A DNA stretch of 46,859 nt, from NCBI GenBank assembly GCA_945876185.1, contig CAMCMZ010000026.1, positions 1 through 46,859 on the forward strand, given 5' to 3'. Positions 27,209 to 36,717 of this stretch are shown one piece after another. The stretch comes from Candidatus Kuenenia stuttgartensis (GTDB lineage: Bacteria > Planctomycetota > UBA11346). The stretch's first letter is position 1; every line of letters begins with the position of its first letter. Made by a program: the position numbers and the translations under genes. Under the pieces are notes generated by a model. It was not told the origin of the DNA. It ran no database searches and worked only from the letters and a program-made list of their open reading frames with translations.

Positions 27209-27356
27209 ACGCTTGCGCCTGGGACCGCCGGTTTGCAACCGGCCGTTGTCACGCGGCGGTCCGGCCAAGGCTGGAATGACCATGGAATTGCAGTGAAATC
27301 ATGGTCAGCCTTGACGGGATCGTCGGACCACCCCGGGCAAATGGCCAGACCCCAGG
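27209..27356 (+). repeat. Dispersed ~150-bp element, copy B
   Basis: This starts ACGCTTGCGCCTGGGACCGC and keeps the CCGGTTTGCAACCGGCCGTT hairpin and GTCCGGCCAAGG of copy A, then drifts gradually. It lies in the 296-bp gap between ychF and a small minus-strand gene, without the 159-bp unit that accompanies copies A and C. That shows this element can occur on its own. Confidence 0.75.
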
Positions 27357-27381
27357 CAGCAGCGTTCCGGACACGGCTGCG

Positions 27382-27720
27382 CTACAGCCCCTTCTTGGCG
27401 AACGCGCGCTCTATCACGCCTGGCAGGTGATCGGCCGCGTTGCGCAGGTCGGTCGCGGTACCACCGACGGCGGTGAAGAAGTCGGCGCCACGGTCGGTCG
27501 GGCGGATGCCGATGCAAACGAAGGGCAGGCCGCTGACGACGACCTGGATGGCTTTTCGCTGATCCTCGGTCAGGCCGTCGTCGCCGGGTTTGCCGTCGAC
27601 ACGATCGCCGATGGCCGGTGTGGCAGGCGACCCGGTTGCGGCGGGCGTGGCCGACGCTGCTGCGGCGGCTGGGGCCGGTTTGGCGGCACCGGGGAACTTG
27701 ATGATCTTGTCGTCGGCCAT
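27382..27720 (-). CDS. Hypothetical protein (112 aa) with Ala/Pro-rich linker
   Basis: The chosen start MADDKIIKFPGAAKP (ATG ending 27720) leads into a ~40-residue Ala/Pro/Thr-rich linker. A compact C-terminal segment of about 55 residues follows (LTEDQRKAIQVVVSGLPFVC, DFFTAVGGTATDLRNAADHL, VIERAFAKKG). The KIIKFPG start is a short motif also seen in other small bacterial proteins, but I cannot assign a function. There is no signal peptide or membrane segment. It is divergent from the methyltransferase gene, with about 100 bp between starts. Confidence 0.5.
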   Translation of the reverse strand: MADDKIIKFPGAAKPAPAAAAASATPAATGSPATPAIGDRVDGKPGDDGLTEDQRKAIQVVVSGLPFVCIGIRPTDRGADFFTAVGGTATDLRNAADHLPGVIERAFAKKGL

Positions 27721-27824
27721 GACTGCCAAGTTGGCGCCTCGGCTACTGGGGCAAGCAGGCGGTCGTCCGCTCCCCGGCATGGGCCGTCTGGACTGGGCCA
27801 TGCACCCGGCACGCTGCGCAATCC

Positions 27825-28679
27825 ATGGCTACGCCCTCCGCTCCGCTTCCGCCAACGCCCGCGCTTGCGCCCCCGGCAACGCCCGTGCCGGCGAACCTGC
27901 TCGCCAGCGCCTGCATCGTGCTCGTGCGCACCCAGGGGCCGATCAACCTCGGCATGGTGGCGCGGCTGTGCGGCAACTTCGGGGTGAAGGATCTGCGCCT
28001 GGTCACGCCGGAATGCGAGATCGACTGCCCGGACGCGCGGAAGTTCTCGACCCACGCGCGCGAACTGCTGCTTACCGCGCCGATCTACCCCGATCTACGC
28101 AGCGCGGTCGCCGACTGCGGCCTGGTGATCGGCTCCAGTGCGCGCACCCGGCACGGCGAGTACGGCAAGGGCCTGCTCGTGCAGGAAGTGCCGAAATTGC
28201 TGAGCGAACGCCCAGCTGCGCTCTGGGCCCTGGTGTTCGGCAACGAAGCTGATGGGTTGACCGAAACCGAACTCGGCGCCTGCCAGGCCTGGATCCACCT
28301 CGAGACCTGGGGCGACAATCAGGCCTATAATATGGCCCAGTCTGTAGCGATTGCGGCGTATTGCATCGGTGCTGCCGGGCCGTGGCAACCGAGCGAACAA
28401 CCGATCGCCGCCGATCGCGGCCATGTCGACAGCCTGTACCGCTACTGGCTGGAGACGCTCGACCGGTTCCAGTATTTCCGCCGCACCAACCGCGAGCGCT
28501 TCGCGCCACTGTTCGAGCACTTTCTCGCGCGCATGCACCTGAGCGCGCACGACGTGCAGGTCCTGCGCGGAATGCTCGCCCAGTACAACTACTTCGTCTT
28601 CGGGGAACGCTTCGACGGCAAAGGGGTGAAACGGGAAGTGGATCCAGGAAATGACCAGGAATCCATGAAGGATGGATGA
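27825..28679 (+). CDS. tRNA/rRNA 2'-O-methyltransferase, TrmJ-like (SpoU family)
   Basis: This probably methylates ribose at position 32 of tRNAs using SAM. The 284-residue protein has the SPOUT knot signatures: QGPINLGMVARLCGNFGVKD (motif 1), ALVFGNEADGLTETEL (motif 2) and ETWGDNQAYNMAQSVAIAAY (motif 3, with the usual NLA/S replaced by NMA). The C-terminal helical extension (TLDRFQYFRRTNRERFAPLF) fits TrmJ better than TrmH or TrmL. The N-terminal ~25 residues are Pro/Ala-rich and may be overextended; the ATG at 27825 has no clear ribosome site. Confidence 0.85.
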   Translation: MATPSAPLPPTPALAPPATPVPANLLASACIVLVRTQGPINLGMVARLCGNFGVKDLRLVTPECEIDCPDARKFSTHARELLLTAPIYPDLRSAVADCGLVIGSSARTRHGEYGKGLLVQEVPKLLSERPAALWALVFGNEADGLTETELGACQAWIHLETWGDNQAYNMAQSVAIAAYCIGAAGPWQPSEQPIAADRGHVDSLYRYWLETLDRFQYFRRTNRERFAPLFEHFLARMHLSAHDVQVLRGMLAQYNYFVFGERFDGKGVKREVDPGNDQESMKDG

Positions 28680-28937
28680 AGAAAGGGCCGCGCATCAGTC
28701 GATCAGATGCGGGCGAAACGAAGCGCGCAAATGCAGCAAAAAACTGGCGCTTGCAATCGCTATGAGCGCTTTGGGTGTTCACTCCAGCTTACACATTGTG
28801 GCATTGACCCCAGACAGGCCGTGAACAAAAGCCCGTCCGCGAACGTTCACCCGCCACGGAGTTCATTCTCCCGGACGGACGTTTGGCTCGCCTCGACCGA
28901 TCCATCCGAAGTCCTGCCCCCGATGAAAGGCACTCCC

Positions 28938-29486
28938 ATGGCCAACCAGCCCCATCCCTTCTTCATCACTCTCGCCTCAACGGTGCGGACGAACCGGCAG
29001 CTTGCCGCCGTGCTGCTGAGCGAGCATCCCAACCTCATCACCATCCGGGGTTGCGATGGCCAGACCGTGCTGCACGAGGCCGTGGCCTGGAACGATCCGG
29101 AGGCAGTGCGCTTCGTCCTCGCGCGCGGAGCCGACGCCAACGCCGCCACCGACCACGGCAGCACCGCCCTGATCGACGCGGCGAAGTGCGGTCTGCACGA
29201 GATCTGCCGCATCCTGCTCGACCACGGTGCCCGTATCGCCACGCGCGAAGTGAGCGGCGACACCGCCTTGTCCGGCGCTGCGCTCATGTCGCGCTACGAT
29301 GTGGTCGGGCTGCTCCTGAGCCACCTCGGCAGCGAGGACGTCAACCAGCACTTTGACGACTTCAACGCCGCCGCCCTGCACCGCTGCCAGGCAGGTCCGA
29401 TCACCGATCTCCTGCGTCTGCGCGGCCTGCGCGATCCGCTGCCCGAAGGCGAAGTCGCCGAGCTGGAACTCGTCGCGGTCGGCTGA
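28938..29486 (+). CDS. Ankyrin-repeat protein
   Basis: This 182-residue cytosolic protein has about three ankyrin repeats: residues 40-72 (DGQTVLHEAVAWNDPEAVRF), 73-105 (HGSTALIDAAKCGLHEICRI) and 107-139 (SGDTALSGAALMSRYDVVGL), plus a capping region at each end. Such domains bind partner proteins; the partner is not evident. The ATG at 28938 is favoured by an AAAGG site 8 bp upstream; an ATG at 28923 and a longer open frame lie upstream. The 258 bp before it holds no gene that I can support. Confidence 0.8.
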   Translation: MANQPHPFFITLASTVRTNRQLAAVLLSEHPNLITIRGCDGQTVLHEAVAWNDPEAVRFVLARGADANAATDHGSTALIDAAKCGLHEICRILLDHGARIATREVSGDTALSGAALMSRYDVVGLLLSHLGSEDVNQHFDDFNAAALHRCQAGPITDLLRLRGLRDPLPEGEVAELELVAVG

Positions 29487-29671
29487 TCCCGCCCGTCAGG
29501 CACGCCGAGCGAGCTTGGGCAAAAGAAGCGTTTTTTACCACGGCATGAACAATCCGCCGCCTGCGGCTTGATCCGCCGCAAACCACCCGATCTCGCTACC
29601 GGTTGCGAGGTCTCCGTTCCGGCGACTACGGTTTCCACTGCGGCGGGTGGCGTCCACTGGCGCCGCTGGCG

Positions 29672-30532
29672 ATGATGACCCGCATGCGAACCCAGACTGC
29701 CCCGGCACATCCTGCCCATCCCATCACCGCCGAACGCGCCCAGCACTTCCGGACCCACGGCTGGGTGGCCGTGCCCGACTTCTGGCATGCGGCAGAGATC
29801 ACCGCCCTGCAGGCCGAGGTCACCGACCTCAAGCAGCGCAACCTGCTGCGCAACGTCGCCACCGATGGCGACGGCAAGACCACCTCCAAGACCGTGGCGA
29901 ACCTGCAAATCTGCCCGGCGGCGAAGCAATCGCGGATCCTTCGGGCGCTGCCCTACTATGGCAAGGTGCAGGGCCCGATCAGCGCCCTGGTCGGCGATCC
30001 GGCGCTGCTTTGGCTCGACCAGATCTTTCTCAAACCGGCGCACCACGGGGCCGGCACCAACTGGCACCAGGACGATGCCTATTTCAAGGCCGCGCGCCCG
30101 ACCAACGGCGTCGGCATGTGGACCGCGATCCACGCTGCCACGGTGGCCAACGGCACCTTGCGCCTCGCCCCACGCCCTGGCAGACTGCTCGACCACGCCC
30201 GCGATCCCGGCAGCGACCACCACATCTCGTGCAAGGTCGACGAGGCGACCGCCTTCCCAATCGAATTGCCAGCCGGCGGCGCAGTGTTCTTCGCCTTCGA
30301 CATGCCGCATTGCACCAAGGCCAACACCACTGACCACGACCGCGCCGGCCTGGCCTACCATTTTTCGCACCGGGACGCGTTGAGCCCTGAAAAAATCCAG
30401 GAGATCCGGGCGACGCCGGGCCTGTGGTACCTGGATCAGCTCACCGGACCCGGCGCGACCGACGGCCGCGAGCGCTGGGGCGAGTCGATGACCGGTGTGT
30501 TCGCGGCCGAGGTGGAGCGGCTCGCGCGCTGA
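29672..30532 (+). CDS. Phytanoyl-CoA dioxygenase (PhyH) family oxygenase
   Basis: This is a non-haem Fe(II)/2-oxoglutarate oxygenase on a double-stranded beta-helix. The metal triad is His132 and Asp134 in NWHQDDAYF and distal His213 in FDMPHCTKANTT, followed by DRAGLAYHFSHRD with the likely 2-oxoglutarate-binding Arg. The 286-residue length fits PhyH family enzymes, which hydroxylate lipids or secondary metabolites; the substrate is not predictable here. The start is uncertain among ATGs at 29672, 29675 and 29684, none with a good ribosome site. It is convergent with the TPR/PDZ-like gene 29 bp away and has no operon partner. Confidence 0.85.
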   Translation: MMTRMRTQTAPAHPAHPITAERAQHFRTHGWVAVPDFWHAAEITALQAEVTDLKQRNLLRNVATDGDGKTTSKTVANLQICPAAKQSRILRALPYYGKVQGPISALVGDPALLWLDQIFLKPAHHGAGTNWHQDDAYFKAARPTNGVGMWTAIHAATVANGTLRLAPRPGRLLDHARDPGSDHHISCKVDEATAFPIELPAGGAVFFAFDMPHCTKANTTDHDRAGLAYHFSHRDALSPEKIQEIRATPGLWYLDQLTGPGATDGRERWGESMTGVFAAEVERLAR

Positions 30533-30561
30533 CGGCCGGCTGGAATCCGTGGCCGCCTGCG

Positions 30562-32904
30562 TCAGGGGACGATCGGCTCGGCCCCCGCCGGAACGGCCGG
30601 GGTACCGAAATCAGCGGTATCGATGTTCAACCGCCTGTTCTTGAGCCGCTGATTGATCTCGCGGTAGGCTTTGCCGTCCCAGAAGATCAGGCGCAGCGGG
30701 ACCTCGCTGGTGGATTCATCGCGGATGGCATTGTACTGGGCGCCGTTCAGGCAGCGCAGACCGTCGATCGCCACGATGATGCAGTCCACTTTCACCCCGT
30801 GCTGCTTGCTGAGCTTGCTGTCTTCGATGACGCGCATGCCTCGGGTCGGTGCGCCGGTGAAGTCGGCGAGCTTCACTGGCTTGCGGCCCTCGGGAAACAG
30901 CTCCTTTTCACGCGCCTCCATCGCGGTGCGGCTGGCCGGCCTCTTGGCGGCAGTGCGCTTCCAGAACGTCAGCAGCGGTCCTTTGTCGTTGTAGCGTTCG
31001 TCCAGGGCCTTGAGCGCTGCTTCGGCCGCGTCGAGGTCGCCCAGGCGCTCGTCCAGCTTGGCTTTCGTCTCGATGCCACGGTGGCTGAAGACCTCGTAGC
31101 ATTCGGCGGCAATTTTCTTGGCGTCGTCGACGCGGTTGTGGGTGGCGTACCAGGTGACCAGCCAATCCATGTCGTTGGACACGGAAACGGCGTCGGTGCT
31201 TTCCTTATGGAATTTCTCGTAAGCGATCACCGCCTCGGCCTCGCGGCCCGCCTTGACGTGCAACTGGGCCAGATCTCGCCAGCAATTTGGCAGCAGTCCC
31301 GCCAGCCGGGTCAGGGCCGCTACCCGACCCGATTCAGGCGTGTGATGGTAGATGTCCATGGCAAGGTCGAGGTCGTCATCGACCTGGGACCCATATAGAG
31401 TCTGGCGTTCCGCGACGGTCTTCAGGCCACGGGTGTCGGCCAGCCGCTTGAGCAATTCGCCCCGCCAGGGTTCAAGCACCACGGCAGCTTCGAGCGCCGG
31501 GCGGGCGACGGCATCCTTGAGGCCCAGGGCATCCAGCCGCCAGGTTATGGCGAACGTGGTGCCGACCGGGACCGGGGACACCCACCAGGCGCTGGCCTTG
31601 GGCAGATCCGACTGCTTCTGCAAGACGGAGAACATCGCGTGATTCATCTGGTCCGGTGCGCGGGCAAAGAACGCGGCGGCGGCCGTGGCCTGTACTGCCT
31701 GCTGCGGATCGCCGTCGCAGTTGGCCTGGATCATCGGGGTCAGACGCAGCTTCGCGAATGGGCCGGCGATCAGCCCGCGTATTTCAGCAGCGGATTCCGG
31801 GCTGCCCCACATGTGGTTGCAGTGGTAGTAGGCTTTTTCCAGACGATGCGCGAGATGCCGTTGCAGGAACGCGCCCCAGCGCGGCACATCGATCACCCGG
31901 CGCGTGGCGGCCGGGGCGTTGTCGCCGTTGAGGAACGGGATCAGGGTCGCGGGTTCAGGCTTGACCGCCTTGCCGTTCACCGCGCTGAAGACGAGGCCGA
32001 TCTCGCGGAACTCGTCCTTCAATCCGCCGGTCGCGAAGGCGTGGCCGGATTCGACCGACATCTCGACCTGGCAACCGATGCGGCCCCAGTCGGGCAGATC
32101 CTCGGGGACGAACTGTTCCGCCTGCTGCAAGAGCGGTACCGCATTGCGGCGGTAGGTCGTGGCGATCGCCCACGCCAGGCGCTCGATCGTCGTCGCGTCT
32201 TTCGCCAGTGGCATGCGCCAATCCAACCGCGCGCGGCGGCTGATCGCCTGGGCCCATGGTTTCAGGCGGGGTTCGCTCCACGCTTTCACGGTTGCATCGG
32301 CGGCGGCGCAACGGCCGATCAGCATGTCGAGGATCGCGTTCGCGACCGCTCCCGCCGGCCCAGGTTTGGCTGCCCGCGCCAAGGCGAGATGCGCGGTGAC
32401 GGCGCAGAACTCGCGCCGGGCATCCCAGAAGGTTCCCGCCGCTTCGCGGTAGGCGAGCACGGCGAGCAGCAGCGAGGCCTGCTCGTGGCGTTCCTGGCTG
32501 CCGTGCACGCCGTCGAGCGCGAGCGACACGGTGCGGTTCCATTCCAGCATGGTCCGCGTCGCCGGCGTCTGCAGCGCCGCGAGCAGATCCCACGGCTGCG
32601 GATCCTTGCGATCAGTCTCTGCCGGAACCTCGCCCAGCAGCGCATCGGCCAGCGGCTGGAAGTCTTCTGCTGACCATTGGTGGTGCGCCAAGGTGATCGT
32701 CACCGGAACCTTGGCACCCTCGATGCGGTACGCCGCCGGCCCGGCAGGAGCCACCTTCAGCGCCGGTGTCCCCGGCGCATACGCCGCCATGACGCGGGCC
32801 GTCTCGCTGACCAGGAAGTGCGCTTCGTTAACGTAGCCCTCGGCCGCAGCCGCCGTCACGAAAGCGTGGAGGAAAACTACCAGCAGCAGGAGGTATCGGC
32901 GCAT
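30562..32904 (-). CDS. Large exported protein with TPR-like repeats and C-terminal PDZ-like domain
   Basis: This 780-residue protein begins with a signal peptide (RRYLLLLVVFLHAFVTAAAA). A long helical middle region resembles TPR/Sel1-type repeats, clearest at LAQLHVKAGREAEAVIAYEK and GDLDAAEAALKALDERYNDK. The last ~90 residues (GMRVIEDSKLSKQHGVKVDC, IIVAIDGLRCLNGAQY, EVPLRLIFWDGKAYREI) follow the strand order of a PDZ domain, with VKVDCIIVAIDG in place of the usual GDxIxxidG. No protease domain is present, so a scaffold or substrate-binding role is more likely than proteolysis. No clear ribosome site precedes the ATG at 32904. No operon partner was seen. Confidence 0.65.
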   Translation of the reverse strand: MRRYLLLLVVFLHAFVTAAAAEGYVNEAHFLVSETARVMAAYAPGTPALKVAPAGPAAYRIEGAKVPVTITLAHHQWSAEDFQPLADALLGEVPAETDRKDPQPWDLLAALQTPATRTMLEWNRTVSLALDGVHGSQERHEQASLLLAVLAYREAAGTFWDARREFCAVTAHLALARAAKPGPAGAVANAILDMLIGRCAAADATVKAWSEPRLKPWAQAISRRARLDWRMPLAKDATTIERLAWAIATTYRRNAVPLLQQAEQFVPEDLPDWGRIGCQVEMSVESGHAFATGGLKDEFREIGLVFSAVNGKAVKPEPATLIPFLNGDNAPAATRRVIDVPRWGAFLQRHLAHRLEKAYYHCNHMWGSPESAAEIRGLIAGPFAKLRLTPMIQANCDGDPQQAVQATAAAAFFARAPDQMNHAMFSVLQKQSDLPKASAWWVSPVPVGTTFAITWRLDALGLKDAVARPALEAAVVLEPWRGELLKRLADTRGLKTVAERQTLYGSQVDDDLDLAMDIYHHTPESGRVAALTRLAGLLPNCWRDLAQLHVKAGREAEAVIAYEKFHKESTDAVSVSNDMDWLVTWYATHNRVDDAKKIAAECYEVFSHRGIETKAKLDERLGDLDAAEAALKALDERYNDKGPLLTFWKRTAAKRPASRTAMEAREKELFPEGRKPVKLADFTGAPTRGMRVIEDSKLSKQHGVKVDCIIVAIDGLRCLNGAQYNAIRDESTSEVPLRLIFWDGKAYREINQRLKNRRLNIDTADFGTPAVPAGAEPIVP

Positions 32905-33030
32905 GGCCGGAGGCTATGGCGCCCAGTCACATTGCCAGTGCAGAATCGCCACGCTGCGCCAGGCCGGAGCAATCGCGCGCTCAGGCAACTTCGACTAGTC
33001 AAGTCCAGGAACCTGGCCCAGCTGAGCGAG

Positions 33031-33137
33031 GGCCAGGGAATTGCCGATCAATCCGGGATTGCCGCGCGCTCCAGCCATGGCCAAATCGCCCCATGACCCG
33101 CGGCCGGTTGAAAACCGGCGGTCCCAGGCGCAAGCGC
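33031..33137 (-). repeat. Dispersed element, diverged copy C
   Basis: Read on the minus strand this gives CGCTTGCGCCTGGGACCGCC, then CGGTTTTCAACCGGCCG, a GGCGATTTGGCCATGGCTGG block and ATCGGCAATTCCCTGGCC, the same order as copies A and B. It is the main content of the 417-bp gene-free interval 32905-33321 together with the 159-bp-like unit beside it. I see nothing coding in that interval. Confidence 0.65.
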
Positions 33138-33161
33138 CTCTCCAACGGTTCTAGAGTGTTA

Positions 33162-33320
33162 AGGCCGAACGGCCAAACCCAGGCGGGGCAGCGAAGCGCC
33201 CCCCGCCGCCATAACGGGCAAACGGGTGAACAACGGAAGAACGCGGTGAAAAGCCCGAACCGGGCAACCACTGGGTCCAGGGCCTTAGCCCTGGCAGGGG
33301 CAGCGGGACAGAGTCCCGCG
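33162..33320 (-). repeat. Single diverged copy of the 159-bp unit
   Basis: Read on the minus strand it begins with CGCGGGACTCTGTCCCGCT, then CCTGCCAGGGCTAAGGCCCTGG, then blocks with GTTGCCCG and GTTTGCCCGTT and GGGGCAG, matching the order in the tandem array at 144-738. The first hairpin starts 1 bp after the fusA stop codon (TAG, complement 33322-33324), so it may serve as the fusA transcript end. Together with copy C it reproduces the array-plus-element order at 621-918 on the opposite strand. Confidence 0.7.
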
Positions 33321-33321
33321 A

Positions 33322-35445
33322 CTAACCAGCCGCGCCGCCCTTGAGGCCCTCAGCCTTCTTGAGCTTCTCGATCATCGAGTTCGGCACCTGCTTGTATTCG
33401 CTCGGCTCCATGGTGTAGCCGGCGCGGCCCTGCGACATCGAGCGCAGGTCGGTGGTGTAGCCGAACATTTCGCCGAGCGGGGCTTCGCAGCGCACGATGT
33501 TGTTGGTGCCGCGCTTGACCGTCTCGCTGATCATCGCGCGCTTGGATTGCAGCGAACCCATGATCGAGCCGGTGAACTCGTCGGGAGTCTCGACCTCGAC
33601 CTTCATCCATGGTTCGAGCACGACGCAGCCGAGCTTGGGGAAGGCTTCGCGGATGGCGAGGGCGCCGGCCGAGATGAAGGCTTCCTGGCTGGAGTCGACG
33701 TCATGGTAGCTGCCGTCGATGAGCTTGACGTGGACGTTGATGGTTGGGAAGCCGAGCAGGTAGCCGCGCGCCAGGGCCGAGCGGACGCCGTCTTCGATGG
33801 CCGGACGGTATTCCTTCGGCACCGTGCCGCCGCGAATGCCGTCTTCCCAGATGAATTCGTTGCCGGCGGCTTTTTCTTCTTCGGTGAGCGGCCGGATCTC
33901 GAGGATGCAATCGCCGTACTGGCCGCGACCACCCGACTGCTTCACGTGCTTGCCGCGGATCTCGATCGACTTGGTGATCGTCTCGCGGTAGCTCACGCGC
34001 GGCTTGCCGACGTTGGCGTCGACTCGGTATTCGTCGCGGATGCGGTGCTGAAGCACTTCAAGGTGCAGCTCGCCCATGCCCGAGATGATCAGCTGGCTGG
34101 TCTCGGGATCGACGTGCTTCTTGAAGGTGGGATCTTCGCGTTCGAGGCGCGCCAGGGCGTAGGCGAGTTTTTCCTTGTCGGCGTTCGACTTGGGCTCGAT
34201 CGCCATGGTGATCACCGGCTTGGCGAAGGTGATGCCTTCGAGCATCTTCGGATGCGGATCGCTCGGGCTGACCAGGGTGTCGCCGGTGATGGTGTTCTTG
34301 AGGCCGACGATGGCGCAGATGTCGCCCGAGATGGCCTCGTCGATCTTGTGTGGCACCGCGCCGACGAGCTTGACCATGCGACCAGCGCGTTCGGTCTTGC
34401 CCGAGCCGAAGCAGACGAGCTGGTCGCCTTCCTTGATCGTGCCCTGGTAGACGCGGACGAAGCTGACGTCGGCCAGGTTCGGCATGTTCATGATCTTGAA
34501 GACCATGGCGCGCAGCGGCAGCTTGGGATCGCACTTCACATCGGACGGGTTCGCATGCAGGACGTCTTCGCGCTCGAACTCGCGGATCGGGTTGGCCTCG
34601 GGCGGGTTGGGCAGGATGTCGACCACCGCATCAAGCAGCGGCTGGACGCCCTTGTTGCGCAGCGCGGCGCCGCAGAGCATGGGCTGGAGCTTGAAGGTGC
34701 GGCTGCCGGAGCGCAGGCCCTGGACGATCTGATCGTTGGTCAGGGTGCCGTGCTCAAGGAACGCCTCTTCCAGCTTCTCGTCGCCGCTGTGGCTGGCGAC
34801 GTTGTCGATCATCGCGGCGCGACGTTTGTCGGCCTCGGGCAGCAGGTCGGCCGGGATGTCGTGCTCGACCTGGTCTTCGCCGAGGTCACCCTCGTAGGTG
34901 TAGTACTTCATCTTGATGAGGTCGATGATGCCCTTGAATTCATCGCCGCCACCCACCGGCATCTGGATCGGACACGGGTTGCCGCCGAGGCGGTCCTTCA
35001 CCTGCACCACGACGCGGTCGAAGTTGGCACCGCCACGGTCCATCTTGTTGACGAACACCAGGCGGGGCACGCGGTACTTGTTGGCCTGGCGCCACACCGT
35101 CTCGGACTGGGCCTGCACGCCGGCGACGGCGCAGAATACGATCACGGCGCCATCGAGCACGCGGCAGGAGCGTTCGACTTCAGCCGTGAAGTCCACGTGG
35201 CCGGGGGTGTCGATGAGGTTGATGTCGTGGTCGCGCCAACGGGCGAAGACGGCGGCGGCGGTGATGGTGATGCCGCGCTCCTGCTCCTCCTTCATCCAGT
35301 CGGTCGTGGTGGCCCCGTCATGGACCTCACCGATCTTGTGCTTTTTTCCGGTGTAGTAGAGGATGCGCTCCGACACGGTCGTCTTGCCCGAGTCGATGTG
35401 GGCGACGATGCCGAAATTGCGCGTCTTGAGGAGGTTGATGGCCAT
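33322..35445 (-). CDS. fusA: Elongation factor G, EF-G1 of the spd/mitochondrial type
   Basis: This is the translocation GTPase. All domains are present in 707 residues: the G domain with P-loop [35 protein letters not shown] (G3) and [13 protein letters not shown] (G4). Domains II-V include [20 protein letters not shown] near the C-terminus. Most bacterial EF-Gs have [18 protein letters not shown] is characteristic of mitochondrial EF-G1 and of the translocation-specialised spdEFG1 described in spirochaetes, planctomycetes and some deltaproteobacteria, which often have a second EF-G for recycling. That subtype call is inference from one motif. The gene is outside any str operon. A GCGGAG site precedes the ATG at 35445; ispE lies 113 bp upstream on the same strand. 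Confidence 0.95.
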   Translation of the reverse strand: MAINLLKTRNFGIVAHIDSGKTTVSERILYYTGKKHKIGEVHDGATTTDWMKEEQERGITITAAAVFARWRDHDINLIDTPGHVDFTAEVERSCRVLDGAVIVFCAVAGVQAQSETVWRQANKYRVPRLVFVNKMDRGGANFDRVVVQVKDRLGGNPCPIQMPVGGGDEFKGIIDLIKMKYYTYEGDLGEDQVEHDIPADLLPEADKRRAAMIDNVASHSGDEKLEEAFLEHGTLTNDQIVQGLRSGSRTFKLQPMLCGAALRNKGVQPLLDAVVDILPNPPEANPIREFEREDVLHANPSDVKCDPKLPLRAMVFKIMNMPNLADVSFVRVYQGTIKEGDQLVCFGSGKTERAGRMVKLVGAVPHKIDEAISGDICAIVGLKNTITGDTLVSPSDPHPKMLEGITFAKPVITMAIEPKSNADKEKLAYALARLEREDPTFKKHVDPETSQLIISGMGELHLEVLQHRIRDEYRVDANVGKPRVSYRETITKSIEIRGKHVKQSGGRGQYGDCILEIRPLTEEEKAAGNEFIWEDGIRGGTVPKEYRPAIEDGVRSALARGYLLGFPTINVHVKLIDGSYHDVDSSQEAFISAGALAIREAFPKLGCVVLEPWMKVEVETPDEFTGSIMGSLQSKRAMISETVKRGTNNIVRCEAPLGEMFGYTTDLRSMSQGRAGYTMEPSEYKQVPNSMIEKLKKAEGLKGGAAG

Positions 35446-35558
35446 GGAGGGCTCCGCAGAGGGGAAGGACCGCGATCAGGGGTTTGAGCGAAGGCGCGGG
35501 ATCATGGCCGGTCAGCGCGGCGGGCAAGCGGCTTCCCGCCGTACGCATCGAACCGGCC

Positions 35559-36434
35559 TCAGCCGGGAGCGTCGATGGCGTCAAGCTCGGTCCGAGGCCG
35601 CAGTCCGGTGCGCCAGGCGCGCACCCCGGGTGGCGGGTCGAGGTGCGCGAAAGCCACGCACGCCGCACCGGAACCGGTCATCAGGTGCGGCACGCCCTGG
35701 TGCGAAAGCCAGGTCAGTAGCGCCGCTACCGGCGGGCAAAGTCGGCCGGCGGGCTGGGCGAGTCGGTTGCGGCAGTACGCCGGATCGAAACCGGAGGCCA
35801 ACTTTCCCCGCCACCAATCCGCCCCGCACGCCGGACGCGGGCCACGCTCGGCGTCGGTCAGTTCGCGGAACACCGCCGGGGTCGGCAGGTGCGCGCCCTC
35901 GGGCATGAGAACGGTGATGGGCTGTGCCGGCAGATCGGGCAGGGCGGTGAGTTCCTCACCGCGACCGAGCGCATGGGCGGTGCCACCGAGAAGGAAGAAC
36001 GGCACGTCCGAACCCAGGGCGAGCGCGAGCCGATGCAGCGCCGGCTGGTCGTGCCAACCCAGCAGATGGGCGAGGGCACGCAGCACGGCGGCGGCATCGG
36101 ATGAGCCTCCGCCCAGTCCTGCACCATGCGGAACGCGTTTGTCCAGGCGGATCTGCACCCGGCCCGCAGCGGGGTGCAGGGCCAAGACCGCCGCCGCCGC
36201 GCGCCAGGCGAGGTTGTCCGGACCGGTCGGCAGGGTGGGATCGCTGCACGTCAGGGCGATCGGATTACCGCCATCGCCAGCAGTGCCGGATGGTTCGAGT
36301 TCCACCTCGACTCGGTCAGCGAGACCGATGGTCTGGAAGATGGTTTCGAGACCGTGGAATCCGTCGGAGCGGCGACCGAGGACTTCCAGATGGAGGTTGA
36401 TCTTGGCCGGGGCGGCGAGGACGCGGGTGGGCAC
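35559..36434 (-). CDS. ispE: 4-diphosphocytidyl-2-C-methyl-D-erythritol kinase
   Basis: IspE phosphorylates CDP-methylerythritol in the MEP isoprenoid pathway. The GHMP-kinase signatures are APAKINLHLEVLGRRSDGFH at the N-terminus, the ATP-binding loop VPHGAGLGGGSSDAAAVLRA and the C-terminal LMTGSGAACVAFAH. The long open frame extends past 36800, but the GTG ending at 36434 (VPTRVLAAPAKINL) starts directly at the first strand, has AAGG eight bases upstream, and gives 291 residues, the normal size. The 283 bp before it, up to the divergent HEAT gene, shows no other gene. No other MEP-pathway gene is in the window. Confidence 0.92.
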   Translation of the reverse strand: MPTRVLAAPAKINLHLEVLGRRSDGFHGLETIFQTIGLADRVEVELEPSGTAGDGGNPIALTCSDPTLPTGPDNLAWRAAAAVLALHPAAGRVQIRLDKRVPHGAGLGGGSSDAAAVLRALAHLLGWHDQPALHRLALALGSDVPFFLLGGTAHALGRGEELTALPDLPAQPITVLMPEGAHLPTPAVFRELTDAERGPRPACGADWWRGKLASGFDPAYCRNRLAQPAGRLCPPVAALLTWLSHQGVPHLMTGSGAACVAFAHLDPPPGVRAWRTGLRPRTELDAIDAPG

Positions 36435-36717
36435 GACCGCGACCTTGGCTGCCGACGTGGGTGGCGCAACCGAGCGCCACCACGCACCAGAGTGCCAGAA
36501 TTCCCTGGCCAATCCCTGGTGATTGCGGAAATGATGGGATCCACCTGCGGATCCGCAGTCACTCATACACCCCCCACCCCAGAACAACGCGAGCGGTTGA
36601 GGGTGGAAAAACCGATCGGAATGATGCCGCCTCCACAAGGGGATGGACCAACGGTACATCGACCACGCTGCCGGATCCAACCGCAGCGCTCGTGGACCAG
36701 CCCCGCAGGAGGACGAG

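Noticed and set aside
28680..28937. Possible tRNA or small RNA before the ankyrin gene
   Set aside because: A short CGCATC/GATGCG hairpin is present, but there is no cloverleaf, no TTCGA-type T-loop arm and no convincing promoter-terminator pair.
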